From: Folioceros fuciformis
Taxonomy: Eukaryota; Anthocerotophyta; Anthocerotopsida; Anthocerotales
Assembly: GCA_049999805.1 (NCBI GenBank)
Contig: JBNGIO010006211.1
Location: forward strand, 1-64,000
DNA length: 64,000 nt
Reading direction: 5' to 3'
Shown: positions 34,511 through 46,327 of the stretch, piece by piece
Layout of the letters: every line of letters begins with the position of its first letter
Position numbering within the stretch: position 1 is the first letter of the stretch
Program-made: the position numbers and the translations under genes
Notes under the pieces: generated by a model
What the model saw: only the letters and a program-made list of their open reading frames with translations
What the model was told of the DNA's origin: nothing
Database searches by the model: none

Positions 34511-34987
34511 TCAGCGAATGGGATGCATGTGTGACTGTTGCTGCCTCCTAATATTCGCCTCCCTCACACGCTTCACGTAGACGACTACGCAGGCAACAAT
34601 AATCCCCAGTATAACTGCGACAGAAATTCCTCCTTTGGCTGCTGCTGTGAGACCATGCTTGCCCTCTTTTGAGGAGCTTGATGACGTCTGATTACCCGTT
34701 ACTGGACCCTCTGCGCCGCTATCAGTTGGTGGAGCTGGAGGTGAGAAAACTGTTTGAGCTGGACCTGGAAGCAAGGGAAATGGACTCGGACTGTCCTCAT
34801 CATAAGGGCTCGGACTGTCTCCATGAACTGGCAGAACATAGGACCCATCGCCGTCAGCGTATTCAGGCGCTGATGCAGGAGATGGGGCTTGAGCACCAAT
34901 CAGCGCGGTGCTCTGCAAGATCAACAGGAAGATCAGGCAATAGAATGGAGCGGAGACTTCAGCCTTCATGGTCTTCCCGAATTCCAT
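34511..34987 (-). CDS. Secreted Pro/Ser-rich protein with C-terminal membrane anchor (arabinogalactan-like)
   Basis: This intronless ORF encodes 158 residues. It starts with a signal peptide (hydrophobic FYCLIFLLILQSTALIGA, about residues 15-32). A short extracellular part is rich in Ala-Pro, Ser-Pro and Pro-Ser dipeptides (APSPASAPEY, SPSPYDEDSPSPFPLL), the usual context for hydroxyproline O-glycosylation in plant cell-wall glycoproteins. It also has a Ser run with an N-glycosylation sequon (GNQTSSSSS). A membrane segment (GGISVAVILGIIVACVVVYV, about residues 118-137) is followed by a basic cytoplasmic tail with NIRR. The same layout, including the NIRR tail, occurs in small plant proline-rich membrane proteins; naming a specific gene is not justified. 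It diverges from the plastid gene to its right. A role at the cell surface is inferred. Confidence 0.75.
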   Translation of the reverse strand: MEFGKTMKAEVSAPFYCLIFLLILQSTALIGAQAPSPASAPEYADGDGSYVLPVHGDSPSPYDEDSPSPFPLLPGPAQTVFSPPAPPTDSGAEGPVTGNQTSSSSSKEGKHGLTAAAKGGISVAVILGIIVACVVVYVKRVREANIRRQQQSHMHPIR

Positions 34988-35844
34988 GTTTCACAAGATT
35001 CCACGAAAGGGTGTAGCTAAGGTCCTCCGCTGGACTTACAGCGCATTTCAGATCTGAAGGACAAAGACCAGTTAGCCAAAGCTAAACGTCAAGGAGAACA
35101 CTTCAATACAGTACAACGTTAGAGCAGAAGGATGATAGGCGGGCAAATACTAATGCAAGGTTGTGAAGTCGACAGAACAGCAAAGAAGGGCACTAATTAG
35201 TTCATCGAATCGTCGCAGAGACAACATTCTCCCTTCGCATATTTCCAAAGAGAACTCCAATCTCACCGGCAAAGAAGCTTTCTGCACGCCTTCAACCAAG
35301 AACGGAAGGAAATACGCCAATAGGCAAACAAGCGGCAGCCTTTCCACTGCTACAGATCACCCCAGAAAGCTGCAGCCAAGCTGATCTGAATTAGCGCATG
35401 GAATCGATAGACACAAGAGACCGGATGCAGCTACGTATCCGATCAAGCAAGCTGGGGAGCTCTCAAAACACTCAAGTTTCCTGGGCACTGTCAGCACAAT
35501 CAAACATTCCGGAACCTTGTGCCTCGCAAAAATGCAGATGCACCGAGCTCAGTCGCAATTATGTGAGCCAGGAGAAACTTCAGCAGATGCCGACAATGCA
35601 GAAGCAGTCCAGGCGGGTCGTCAAAGAAGCAGCAACCACTTTGAGACTTCACGTTGGCAAGAACCCAACTGGCGAAACTGGCGCTACCGGCAAAACGGTG
35701 TCCTCATTCCAGTCCATGATTGCCTTGATTCATGTCGTGTTGCGCCGTCCAGATCCCCCGATCCCGATCACATCGTCTGTGTGAAACCGGCTTTTTGGCA
35801 GCCCTAATCACAAGGAGCATCTCTATCCAGTCTGGATCATGCCA
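34988..35844. other. Divergent intergenic region
   Basis: This lies between the Pro-rich membrane protein gene (-) and the GluTR-binding-protein-like gene (+). Plus-strand ORFs (35398-35784 and others) have no recognisable domain. Both promoters are expected here. Confidence 0.4.
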
Positions 35845-35883
35845 TCTATTCCATCTCACTGAGTCCGTTGAGCCAAGGCAGCC

Positions 35884-36992
35884 ATGGCGGTTGCTCTGCG
35901 CTGTGTGCAGCTGCCTGCGCTGCCCTCTGTGGCGCAGCAGAGGGGCTTGCCAGTGCAGCGTCTCAGAGTTTCATTGAATCTTTCACTGGGAGCTGCACCA
36001 ACTGTCTTTCCGCTGCAACATGTTTGCTGATTTCCTTTCTTCCCGACGTGGATGTCATTGCATTGTTGGATCATTTCTGCTGGCTAGCCTGCAGATGAGT
36101 CTGTGCTGTGCTTTGTCTCATATGCTGACCGTGGCCGGTTTGATAACGTGGGCATCTGTGTGGACAGGCTCCTGGGAGGGGAGTCCGAGTGGTGGCATCA
36201 GCTGCTGCGCCTCCATCGGCCCTTCCTGTTACATCGCCGTCGGTGCTGCTCAGACCTTCTGCTGCGGAGGCTGCGAGGACTGTGGTGGACATCGTGTCAG
36301 AAGGAACGTTGTGTACGCTGTCACAGGATGGGTGGCCCCTGGGCACAGCAGTGCGATTTGCTGTGGATCCTGAGGGTAATCCTGTCTTCCGTCTGGCTTC
36401 GGCTGCCCTGCATACCGGCCATGTCTTGGCCGAAAGCCGGTGCAGCCTCCATGTGCAATTGGAGCAACCTGGGAGGCAAAAGCCACAATGCACGTTGAAA
36501 GGGAAGATAAGTAAGGCAGATGCTTCGGATGTTATTAAGCTAAAGGTGGCGTGGGAAAGAAGATTTGGCACTGACAATAGCAGCGATGAGCTGTTCGTCC
36601 TAAATGTGGAGGAGCTTCTGCAGGCTCAGGATATTGGGGAGGCGGAAAACTGGGTTTCCGGGTCGGAGTATGCCCAAGCTGCTGCGGATCCCCTGAGAGA
36701 ATGTGCAGCAAGGATTGTTGAAGACATGAACAGGGAGCACTTTGAAGATGTTCTCCGGTTCTGCAATGTCTATGCTCGTGTTGCAGCGGAGGTGGCCCAA
36801 GTAAGCATAACATGGGTGGATAGGCTAGGGTTTGATCTTCAGGTATTGACCCGTGACCCGCAGGAAATCAGGGAGGTTAGAATACCATTCCCCAGGGAGG
36901 TTGTTGATGAGAGAGATGCTAGGTCTTCCCTCAATATGATGGCTCAGATGGCCTGGGAGCATGAGCGGAAGTACACCCCGCCAGACGTTTAG
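35884..36992 (+). CDS. Plastid split-barrel protein, glutamyl-tRNA reductase-binding protein / PGR7-like
   Basis: Two exons (35884-36021 and 36168-36992) join in phase 0 across a 146-bp GT-AG intron, giving 320 residues. The ATG sits in a good context (gcagccATGG). The first 46 residues (MAVALRCVQLPALPSVAQQ..., rich in Ala, Leu, Val, Arg) look like a chloroplast transit peptide. The core (AEAARTVVDIVSEGTLCTLS, FAVDPEGNPVFRL, CSLHVQLEQPG) is the pyridoxamine-phosphate-oxidase-like split barrel. The C-terminal part (REHFEDVLRFCNVY, MTWVDRLGFDL-type block, IPFPREVVDERDARSS, MAQMAWEHERKY) is the heme-utilisation/DUF2470-type domain. In Arabidopsis this family (PGR7/GluTRBP) holds glutamyl-tRNA reductase at thylakoids and affects heme supply and photosynthetic electron flow; that role is inferred by similarity. 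A defective copy lies at 47529-48604. Confidence 0.8.
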
Positions 36993-38385
36993 GTCACGCT
37001 TCATGGTGCAGGTGTTCCGAGATTTGACTGCCAGTTCAGTAGGCGTTCTGAACTATTGTGAAGGACATGTAGGCTTTTTCCAAAGGCACGTAGGCTGTGC
37101 AAAAAGCCGATAGTCTAGCAAATGTGTACACTGGATGACAAGGCAAGGTGCGGGCATTATTTGTGCGGAGAAACTCCAACTACTCTTATCTTCATCATGC
37201 CCACCTTCAAGGAGCCGCTGAACCTGCAGAAGAAGGGTGTGAGTTAGTTCAATACAATTGGGAATGCATGTGCTTGACGATTCTCAACCTCATGCGATTT
37301 ATCTTTGGGACATACGGCTCTACAATTCACATGGATGTTCAAGGCTTTTCTTCCAACTAGTGAGTACTGTCGGTTGCATTATCGTATTAGGACGTTGTGC
37401 AGTTCAAACAAGAGAAGCAGGTGTGTGCTTTGTCGCTTGTAGAGCAGCAGACAGAACCACTACGCTGTCACCCTAATTGGCCATCTAAGCAACCTGCAGT
37501 TCGGCTGTCGATAAAAGCTCATATTGTTTGTGCAAGATTCGCTACAGGCGGAGGATTTTTCAAATTTTGTGGTACACAGTTGTGCTGGTATCAAAATACA
37601 CCCTCAGATTCCATCCCACAATTTGGTTTGCACCCATAGGAATTTGGGGTAGAGGGGCTATTTCATGTCCCTCAAATAGAGTCTCCCAGGTGCAACCAAA
37701 GGCCCAGGCCGCAAGAAGTTACTTCAGAAGTCAGTTGGGCAGTGGGCAAAACAAAAACTTAGATGCCAGGATAGATGGTGGCCAAGATGATAAGGGCCGG
37801 GCGTCCTGCATGTAGGTGATAAGTAGTAGCCTTTGAGCCAGGAAATACTTGGTACTGAAGGTGGGTGATTCCAGCCTGGAGTCGTGGATCACCGAGGAGG
37901 AACAGAGTGTAAAGATAGAAGAAACCTTTGCCCCAATCAAGGGATTGTAATGCAGAATCAGTTTGTGATTCGTGGGTCTCTCCCCTGGTGGGTCTAGCTT
38001 TTCGAGGCAAACACTGTGAGGATAAAATGAATCAACACGTTTGATGGTCTCATATTCTGTTGGTTTCTGTTTGGTCCGAAAAAAATAGGCTTAATGTGCT
38101 AATAGCTCTTTCAACAAACAAATGGAATGAATACGACGGTTCACCATAAGCCGAATCCTAGAGTGACCGAACTGGCTTGAGCCTTAACTAAACGAGAGTT
38201 GTACTATACCTCATCAGGAGCCTCAGATCCTGAACTGGAGCACAGAGACCGGGCCTTGTCTTTCAACGAGTCCACTTGTTCTCTTCATCTAGATCTCGAA
38301 GAACTTGATGATTCTTGCTTGCTTCACAGCAAGCTGCTGCAAGTCAGCATTTGCTGGCTATCTTTTGCTTTCTTATTCCAGAATA

Positions 38386-39640
38386 GGGTGGCATCTTTGG
38401 CACCTATTGCTAAGTACAATAGGACCATTTATCCTAGACTATGTACGGTGAGGTTTTTGGCACTTGTTATAAACAGTGATAGTTTTGCATGCTCTTATTC
38501 TAACCTCTGGCAACATGTTTAGCAACAATGGTTAGTACGCCCTATCATATTCCACACCCTAGCTACATGTTTGCCACCAATGATCAATACACCCTCTACC
38601 TGACAACCAAGAACATAAGAATGGCCATATCTTCATGCAATAACATCCTTGTTGCCAATAGCTAGTGCGCCCTTGCATGCTGGACAATGAGGAGCATAAG
38701 GATGGCCACATCTTGCTGCAATAACACCTTTGTTGCCAATGGCTAGTATGCCCTTTCATATTCTAGATTGTAGTTACATCGCCATCACTGGTGGCTAATG
38801 CACTGCCACATGGTGACAAAAAGCATAAAGAAGGCCAACATCTTCAGCACTAATAATTAGTACACCCTTTCATATTCTAGACCTAGGCTCCATCTTTGGC
38901 ATTGCAATGAGCATAATACTCTGGTGACATCTTTGCAAAGTACGCCCTTTTATATTGCATACTTAGGCTCCATTTTTGGCAGTAGCAATCAATCCTAGTA
39001 CTTTAGTGATATCTCTACATAGTATGTTCTTTCATAGTCCGGATCTAGGTTCTATTTTTGGCACCTGTGGTGAATCCTACACTAACACATCTAAGAGTCC
39101 AGACCTATGCTCCATCTTTGGCATTGCAATGAGCATAATACTCTGGTGACATCTTTGCAAAGTACACCCTTTAATATTGCATACCTAGGCTCCATTTTTG
39201 GCAGTAGCAATCAATCCTAGTACTTTAGCGACATCTCTACATAGTACGCCCTTTCATAGTCCAGATCTAGGTTCCATCTTTGGCACCTATGATGAATCCT
39301 ACACTAACACATTTAAGAGTCCAAACCTAGGCTCCATCTTTGGCACCAATGGTGAATACTACATTCTACATAGTACGCCCTTTCATAGTCCAGATCTAGG
39401 TTCCATCTTTGGCACCTATGATGAATCCTACACTAACACATCTAAGAGTCCAAACCTAGGCTCCATCTTGGGCACCAATGGTGAATACTACATTGACATA
39501 TCTAAGGCTTGCACTGTACGACCTCACACATTCAAAACCTAAGCTCCATCTTTGGCACCAGTGGTCATGGTCAATACTCTAGTGACATGCCTCAGATTGC
39601 TCAGCCTTTGTGGTCAATACTCTATCGACCTCTTTTGCTG
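38386..39640. repeat. Satellite-like array of copy A
   Basis: Degenerate units contain ctccatctttggcacc, a ...aatggtgaatac segment and gtacgccctttcatattc/agtc blocks. Longer higher-order duplications are visible: a block of about 220 bp from near 38889 repeats near 39109, and a block of about 130 bp from near 39258 repeats near 39388. The ORF across it (39198-39542) merely translates the repeat. Confidence 0.85.
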
Positions 39641-39651
39641 TTGTGGTCAAT

Positions 39652-39832
39652 AGTACCATTCATATCCAAACATCAATATGTAGCAGCTCATCAAGTACAT
39701 GAATTTCTACTATAGTACCATTCATATCCAAACATCTATCTATAGCAACTCATCAAGTACATGAATTTCTACTATAGTACCATTCATATCCAAACATCAA
39801 TCTGTCGCAACTCATCAACTACATGAATTTCT
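39652..39832. repeat. Three tandem 62-bp units
   Basis: The unit starting agtaccattcatatccaaac and ending gaatttctactat occurs three times in a row at 62-bp spacing (39652, 39714, 39776), with a few differences, at the distal end of satellite array A. Confidence 0.85.
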
Positions 39833-40295
39833 TCTCTCGGTAGAGAGGTACTAGCCCTTAACACTATCATGGAGAGGGACTAGCTCTCATGACTCCATGT
39901 CCTCTTGATCTTGCGGCTTTATATCCTCCCTCCATCCCACCCTAGAGTGTCATGTAGATGACCTATCTTTCTTTTCCTACTCAATACAAAATGGCTGTAC
40001 AGATTATCCCTTACGAAAAAACGAAATTAAGCCTTGACTGGAGGGAAAGCCTTTCGGGGTAGACGGGTGACCGGGCCACCGGCGCCTAGGCCCCGAAACC
40101 CCCACGATACCACTGAGGGAAGGGTCTACCATCGCTGGAGTCGCTGACGCCTAAAAGAGAGTGAAACGGGAGATTTTATGCCCTCAGAAAAGATTTGTTA
40201 GATATTAGATACTATTACGGCACTTGGATGGTGAATCGGTTCGGAAGATTCTAAGAAGGATCGCTCTGCCAACTCACGCCAGGTGGGAAAACGAC

Positions 40296-41092
40296 GAGCG
40301 GCAGAACAAGAAACACTGGACCAACCTGCATTCGGCACAGATAGTACAAAATTGGTGGTACAGATGGGTGGATGCCCGTTTCATTGAATCTTCCGAACAG
40401 ATTCCAGCTAGTCTGGCAAGCCCGCCAAAGATGCACCTTGGTTATCTGGTCAGTACGCCAAAGGCCAGCAGCCCAGGTGCATCCCACCTGTGCTGGCACC
40501 TCTGCCCAAGCGCCTGCTTCTAGTCCTTCCTCGTCAGCTTCCCGCTGTCAGATACAGTGTACTTAACAGGAATCCAGATTAGCGCAAGATCCGCGAAGGT
40601 TCGACGCATCCACCCTCCTCCTACACAAGGCAAAATTGCATCCTCCGCTTAGACGTGAATCCGGGATCAGGGGAGGAGGCCACGAATCCGGAAGGCGTGG
40701 CTGACACTCCAGCTTTGTGGCATACAAAAGTGCCTAGGTACCTTTTATTATTCCATAATACGCCCTGTCAATGCTCTGAAAACACGAGGACCCAGAGAGA
40801 GATACAGTAGATACACTTGCTGCAGTGTTGCCACAATTGCAACCTTGGCAGTGGAGGGAGCAAGGTAGCTGACCTGCTCCGGAAAAGCAAGAATGATAGA
40901 CCCATGCAGGTGGAAGGCTATGTTCTTGCATCACTAAGGCCAGCGGCCAGGCTATAGTGATGGAAGAACCAAGTCTCACCTCATCTATCCGTGCAACTCC
41001 CGTTCCCCAATCTCATACCCATAGCCCATCGTCAAGACCTGGATATATATGTATCTTGGATATATACAAGTCAGGATGCAACCCAGGCTCAA
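40296..41092. other. 3' flank of the SHMT gene
   Basis: I see nothing coding here that I can support. The block 40022-40160 just to the left is locally GC-rich (gggtgaccgggccaccggcg) and has no counterpart in duplication copy B, so it may be an insertion in copy A. Confidence 0.4.
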
Positions 41093-43691
41093 TCAAGGCT
41101 TGTACTTCATAGTTGTTAAGTCGAAGCCTGGCATCTCCAGATTGCGGGCGAAGTCCTCCACTGCCTGCCTCAACTCCTGGATGGCTTTGTTGTTCTCGAT
41201 GCCTTTCACGAAGTCTTTCGGGAGTTTGCCATGCTCCCTCGAAATACTTCGAGATATCTGAACAGCTCTGTACAAGAAATCGGCGATCACTTCGAAGTCT
41301 TCCTCCGTGCAGCCTCTTGAAGTCATGGCCGGCGTTCCTGCAAAAACCGCACATGAGAAAGAGAGAGGGCATACTCAAGCATAACCAACTCCAGATAGGG
41401 ACTCTGGGTAACAGTGGGTGATCGCTTACCAAGCCGTACACCTCCAGGAGCGAAAGCACTACAGTCACCAAAGACCGCGTTCTTGTTCAAAGTTAGGTGG
41501 CAGGCTTCACAAACTTTCTCGTACAAGGTTCCTGGGTTGCAACATGAAGAGAAAAGTAAGGAAATACCCTCACACCAAGAGTTGCAGCCGGCAACATGAA
41601 GAGCAGAAAGAGGTCAGTACCGGTGAGACCAAAGCCACGCAAATCCCACAGTATGAGATGGTTGTCAGTTCCATCTGTGACCAGCCTGCAGTTCCTCGCA
41701 GTCAACGCGGAAGCCAGACTTTTCGCATTCTTCTTCACTTGCTGTATGTAAACTTTGTACTCGGGACTACTAGCCTGAAGAAGAGCTACCGCTAAAGCGG
41801 CTATGCAGTTGTTGTGCGGACCGCCCTGTAGCTGAGGGAAGACAGCAAAGTTGATCTTGTCTTCAAAATCATACTGCTGAGAGTCCTCGCCACCGTACAG
41901 ACTAAAAGCCCTCCTGGCGGGCTTGGGGCCTCTCCGGTAAAAAATGATACCGGCTCGAGGTCCCCTGAGTATCTTGTGCGTAGTGCTGGTCACCACGTCA
42001 CAGTATTCAAAAGGGTTGTTGCATTCCTACAGGTAGCGGCACCAAACACACATACACAAAACTCCAAATGAGTCGAGGGACCAGATGGGATGTGAGAGAA
42101 GAGAGGGATGCGGATGAAAGAGCTCAGCTTGCTTTACCTGAGCAGCAACCAGGCCTGAGATGTGCGCCATATCGCACATCAGGACAGCTCCGCACTTGTT
42201 TGCGATCGCACGGAACTTTGCGAAGTCCCACTCCCTCGGGTAGGCACTGCCCCCGCAGATGAGGATCTTGGGACGATAGTCCATGGCCTTCTCCTCCAGC
42301 TTCACGTAGTCGATATAGCCTGTCTGCGGGTGTACTTTGTAGGGGAAACTCTCGAAGAAGTTTGAAGCTACAGACACCTTCCTCCCACTCGAGGTGTAGT
42401 ACCCGTGGCTGAGATGCCCTCCCGAGCGAGAATCCAGCCCCATGATCCTGTCCTTGGGATGCAGCAAACCAGTGTAGACAGCGAAATTGGCCGACGTGCA
42501 GGAGTAGGGCTGCACATTCACGCCCCATTGCTCCGGATTCAGGTGGAAGGCCTGCAGGGCCCTCTCACAGCAGAGAGTCTCGATCTCGTCGATGAACTCG
42601 TTCCCCCCGTAGTACCTGGCAAAAGGCATGCCCTCTGAGTACTTGTTGGTGAGATGGCTCCCCAACGCCTCCATCACCGCCTGCGACACGAAGTTCTCCG
42701 ACGCAATGAGCTCTATCCCCCTCCACTGCCGGGCCTTCTCTCGCTCCATCAAGTCCCACAGGACAGGGTCCACAACAGACAGGGGCTGATTCCCCCAAGA
42801 CCTCACCTGCAGCCTCCTGGCATCCCACATCCCTTCAGACTGTGAATGCGGGTGCTCCTGCACCTGATGGAACGCGCCTGAGCCCGAGCCCTGCGCTACC
42901 CCGCCCGCCTGCGGCTGCAGCGCCGTCATCACCTTCTTGAAGGCCGCGCTGGCTTCGGAGCTCGGCTGCACCGACTGGAACGCCCCCTGCGACGTGGCCT
43001 GCGGCACCATCATCCGGTGCGGGCTCAACGGCGGCGTCCCACCTTGCATGTGAGCAGCCGGAGACCGAAACGAGCTCTCCCGCTGTAAACTACTCTCTTT
43101 CCGCTTCTTCGCCGCAGGGCCGCCCCCCAAATGACTGAAGCCGTGCTTNNNNNNNNNNNNNNNNNNNNNNNNNNNNNNNNNNNNNNNNNNNNNNNNNNNN
43201 NNNNNNNNNNNNNNNNNNNNNNNNNNNNNNNNNNNNNNNNNNNNNNNNNNNNNNNNNNNNNNNNNNNNNNNNNNNNNNNNNNNNNNNNNNNNNNNNNNNN
43301 NNNNNNNNNNNNNNNNNNNNNNNNNNNNNNNNNNNNNNNNNNNNNNNNNNNNNNNNNNNNNNNNNNNNNNNNNNNNNNNNNNNNNNNNNNNNNNNNNNNN
43401 NNNNNNNNNNNNNNNNNNNNNNNNNNNNNNNNNNNNNNNNNNNNNNNNNNNNNNNNNNNNNNNNNNNNNNNNNNNNNNNNNNNNNNNNNNNNNNNNNNNN
43501 NNNNNNNNNNNNNNNNNNNNNNNNNNNNNNNNNNNNNNNNNNNNNNNNATGCAAACTCTCCTCCTCGCCTTCTCTGTTCTCTGATCTTTTCTCGTCTTCT
43601 CCTTTCCTCTCCCGCTACTCTTACCCGAAACTCCTCCTCCAAGGATTTGGCCTACAACACCGGCAGCAGCAGGAAAACTCCGCAGTGGCAA
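41093..43691 (-). CDS. Serine hydroxymethyltransferase, plant class with N-terminal extension (SHM6/SHM7-like)
   Basis: This PLP enzyme interconverts serine and glycine with tetrahydrofolate in one-carbon metabolism. Exons on the minus strand: about 43691-42138 (containing the 400-N gap 43548-43149), 42026-41621, 41531-41430 and 41337-41093, all GT-AG. The catalytic part starts at [20 protein letters not shown] and shows [72 protein letters not shown] and the PLP-lysine block [19 protein letters not shown]. It ends [20 protein letters not shown]...[13 protein letters not shown]. Upstream lies a long low-complexity extension (Gln/Ser/Pro-rich, with a basic AAKKRKES patch that may be a nuclear signal), as in Arabidopsis SHM6 and SHM7. 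The true start is unknown: the ATG at 43691 lies beyond the gap and frame continuity across it is unproven. Confidence 0.88.
43149..43548. other. Assembly gap (400 N) in SHMT 5' region
   Basis: Exactly 400 Ns fall inside the SHMT first exon or 5' UTR. The flanks are GC-rich and low in complexity, a likely cause of the gap. Confidence 0.95.
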
Positions 43692-45941
43692 AGCACACGA
43701 CTCCTCCGCAAGCGCGCCCGAGCACGAGCCGGAAATTCAACATCCTCGGGTAGAACTGCGCCGGGAAAACCTAATCCGGCAGGCCACGCCACGCTACGCC
43801 ACGCCACTCCGACGCCACGCCACGATCCAGCAGCCTAGCTCGCCGGAAAGAGAGCTCGTCCCGAGAGTTGCAGAGCGGAAGCGAGGCCGAGGAAGAGCTC
43901 GGTCACGAAACCCAGAGGCGAAGGGATGGAAAGAAAGGCAGAGTGCGAGGTCGAGAACGCAGGGCGCTGCGATTAGAGCAGAGCGCGGGCAGGCAGGTGC
44001 ATTCACTTCCAGCTAGCAGAAGCGGGAGCGAGGGACGAGGAACAAGGAACCAGGGACCCGGGGGGATGCACCTGGCCACCGGAAGACCGGTCAGTGCCCG
44101 GGGGACGGCGACCGGGCAGGGTTCGATGTACCCAGTCCCCAACTCGCGGCTACGTCGGCCCAACAAAATTGCGGTTGGCCCGGTTCGCTGCACCTGTAGC
44201 TGGGGCCACACCAACCTTATTGGCTGGCAAGATTCCCGAGCGAATCAAGAAACACATTTTGTCTCCAAATTTTGAATTTAGGCCGCAATTAACTCGTCAG
44301 CATGTGGACACACGTACCTGCCCGACCTCCTCCACTTTGCGCATCATGCATGCATCTCGTCCATGAGGCCGTGGACAGTGTGCTTACATGCAGATCATGG
44401 CTGGATGGGAGTTCCGGGACCCGTGACCGCCACTCCTCCTCACTTGTTAATGTGAACAGAGCTTGGCTTCCCGGAACGGGGGCCTCTGCTGGCGTACCGT
44501 TTTCCTTTCCGTCCCGTTAGGTGAGACAGCTGCGTTCACCGGTGTCTGCGTCCTAGAGGTCTGCCAGTTGCGACGTGCACATCGCGGCAGAGCAGGTGAT
44601 GGCAGCTTGGGAGCATATCCCTACGGCAAGAGGCAGGGAAGGGGAAAGGAAATTAGGATTAAGAATTGCCTTTTACAATCAGACGAAAGAGACAGAGCTT
44701 CTCACGCGAGCAGAGCTTCTCGGAAGCAACCCCTAGAAAAGCTGCAGCTGCAGCTGCAGCTACAGCTTTGCTAGCTACGGGTGATGAGTCCCTCAGCTCC
44801 TCTCCTCCATGGATTTGTGGATTACGGGAAGCAGGTTTTGTCCTTCCCTAGCTTCTGCCGCGGTTTCGGAAGCTATTTCTTGCACCGGCGCAGCATGTAA
44901 GCAGGGGAAGGATGTCCTGAGGGCGTCCGGGGTCAAGGTTTTGCTTTGCAGGTTTGATGATCCCAAGCCCTTGGCCAAGGGCTGGCAAGGGTTTCCACCT
45001 CTGATTAATTTCTTGACCTTAGCGATAACACAGGACATCGGCCTCTCCAGGATTCCATTCAGCCTGGATAGATCTGTGGAAACCTTCCTTTCACTGCATC
45101 TCGGATATCATAAGATGCTAACTAAGGCTGCTTCGGAGAGCACTGAGACAAGCCACTCACAGTATCCAGGAGTCGGTCTTCTCCTGCTACCTTCTTGGTT
45201 AGGGCTAGGCTATTAGTGCCCACCAATGGCTCGACAAGCATTGATTGTGTGTCTATGGACTTGCCCTGCAAGATACTTGCATCATTCAAGAGCTTTGGCA
45301 AAACGTTCGTAAACTTGTGCATTGTCCCTTACTATGAGGTTGCGCCAGTTTTTTTATCCTCTTCGATCTGACCTTTGTGGATCAATGCAACAAAAGTCAG
45401 CAATCGTCACTTTGGAAATGCTTCGAGATGAGCTTTGATCCTCCGGGTGGTCCCCAAGTTTGGTACACCAAGGTAGGCGTACGCACAATGAAATTGTGCC
45501 TCACAGCTCTTCTAAGGATGGCCTCCTTCCCCGTGGGATAACGTGTTTGCCACTGGGGTGCCGTACTCACAAGTTTGCAGAAAACACTTCTGGCGCGCGC
45601 CTTGATGAGCGGAGGAGACAGGCAGTCCAAGAAAAGAAAAGGGGGAGGATAGATATGTACAGCCTCCGCTGTCTATGGTTCAAAGTATTTGGCGAGAGGA
45701 GGAAGCAATTTGCCCAATGTTCGCAAGACTCAAGCTCAATTTGTTTGGGCTTGGACCACAGACAAAGCTCATGACAGATCCCTTGGAAAAATTCAGGCCT
45801 CAGGAGTAGCACCACCAATAGGGTAAACGGCGTCCAAGTTCAGGAAATCGTTGCTGGCATGAACCACAAGACTGCAAGAACAATGCAAGGAACATGGTAC
45901 GCGAGCCAATGCAAGGGCATAATGGCATAGCTCTAACAACT
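43692..45941. other. Intergenic region between SHMT (-) and eS27 (+)
   Basis: The SHMT-proximal kilobase is GC-rich. A CTGCAG/AGCTGC microsatellite-like run sits at about 44740-44766. ORFs of up to 135 codons (such as 44809-45216) have no recognisable domain and are not called. Confidence 0.4.
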
Positions 45942-45961
45942 CAACCCTAAACCCTAAACCC
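45942..45961 (+). promoter_or_regulatory. Telo-box (interstitial telomere-type repeat) upstream of eS27
   Basis: The stretch aaccctaaaccctaaaccc contains more than two plant telomere units (CCCTAAA). Telo-boxes of this sequence are known promoter elements of plant ribosomal-protein and translation genes. It lies about 370 bp before the eS27 ATG and about 260 bp before the likely transcription start. Confidence 0.65.
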
Positions 45962-46189
45962 AACTCAAAATAGTAAGTATCCCCCTATAGTAACCAAAAA
46001 AATCTAAATAAGACACTATATGAAAAAAGTGCCTTAGGCTGGCAGAAAATATCCATGAAACATACAGCCGTGAATTGAGTGGTGTGCAGACTCTTTTAAA
46101 CAAGGTAGTTACCAAAACAAATACAGTATCTACACTAATAACATCATCAAATTAAATAATAGCTAAAATAGAAACATGATGAACCTTAG

Positions 46190-46198
46190 TATAAAAAG
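46190..46198 (+). promoter_or_regulatory. TATA box of eS27
   Basis: The sequence tataaaaag lies about 138 bp before the eS27 ATG. About 30 bp downstream begins a pyrimidine-rich tract (ctcgatctctctctcgcgg) suited to a ribosomal-protein transcription start. Confidence 0.6.
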
Positions 46199-46327
46199 AG
46201 GCTTAGCATTTCTATGAGCAAGCACGCTCGATCTCTCTCTCGCGGCTGTGTAACTGGCATCCAGTGCCTCCCTCGTGCTAACGGCCTCTTCCTCCAGCTC
46301 GCAGAATAATTTGACGAGCAATCAAGA

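Larger units (their letters stand above)
35845..40290 (+). repeat. Segmental duplication, copy A (intact gene plus satellite)
   Basis: From gtccgttgagcc(a/g)aggcagcc near 35865 onward, the sequence matches 47483-52190 in the same order. Shared parts are the plastid gene, its 3' flank (for example tagtctagcaaatgtgtaca at 37110 versus taggctagcaaatgtgtaca at 48740), the cacagcaagctgctgcaa block near 38325, a tgg-cacc satellite array, and an end block with gatttgtta(g/a)atatt and gtgggaaaacga (40171-40295 versus 52078-52182). Differences and small indels are spread through both copies, so the duplication is not very recent. Confidence 0.85.

Noticed and set aside
39198-39542. 114-codon ORF with repeated SPDLGSIFGT
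   Set aside because: It is a translation of the satellite units.
43131-43838. ORFs spanning the 400-N gap on the plus strand and in other frames
   Set aside because: They are mostly Ns; only the minus frame continuous with the SHMT domain is meaningful.
44809-45216. 135-codon plus-strand ORF
   Set aside because: It is open but without a recognisable domain, transit peptide or splice continuation.
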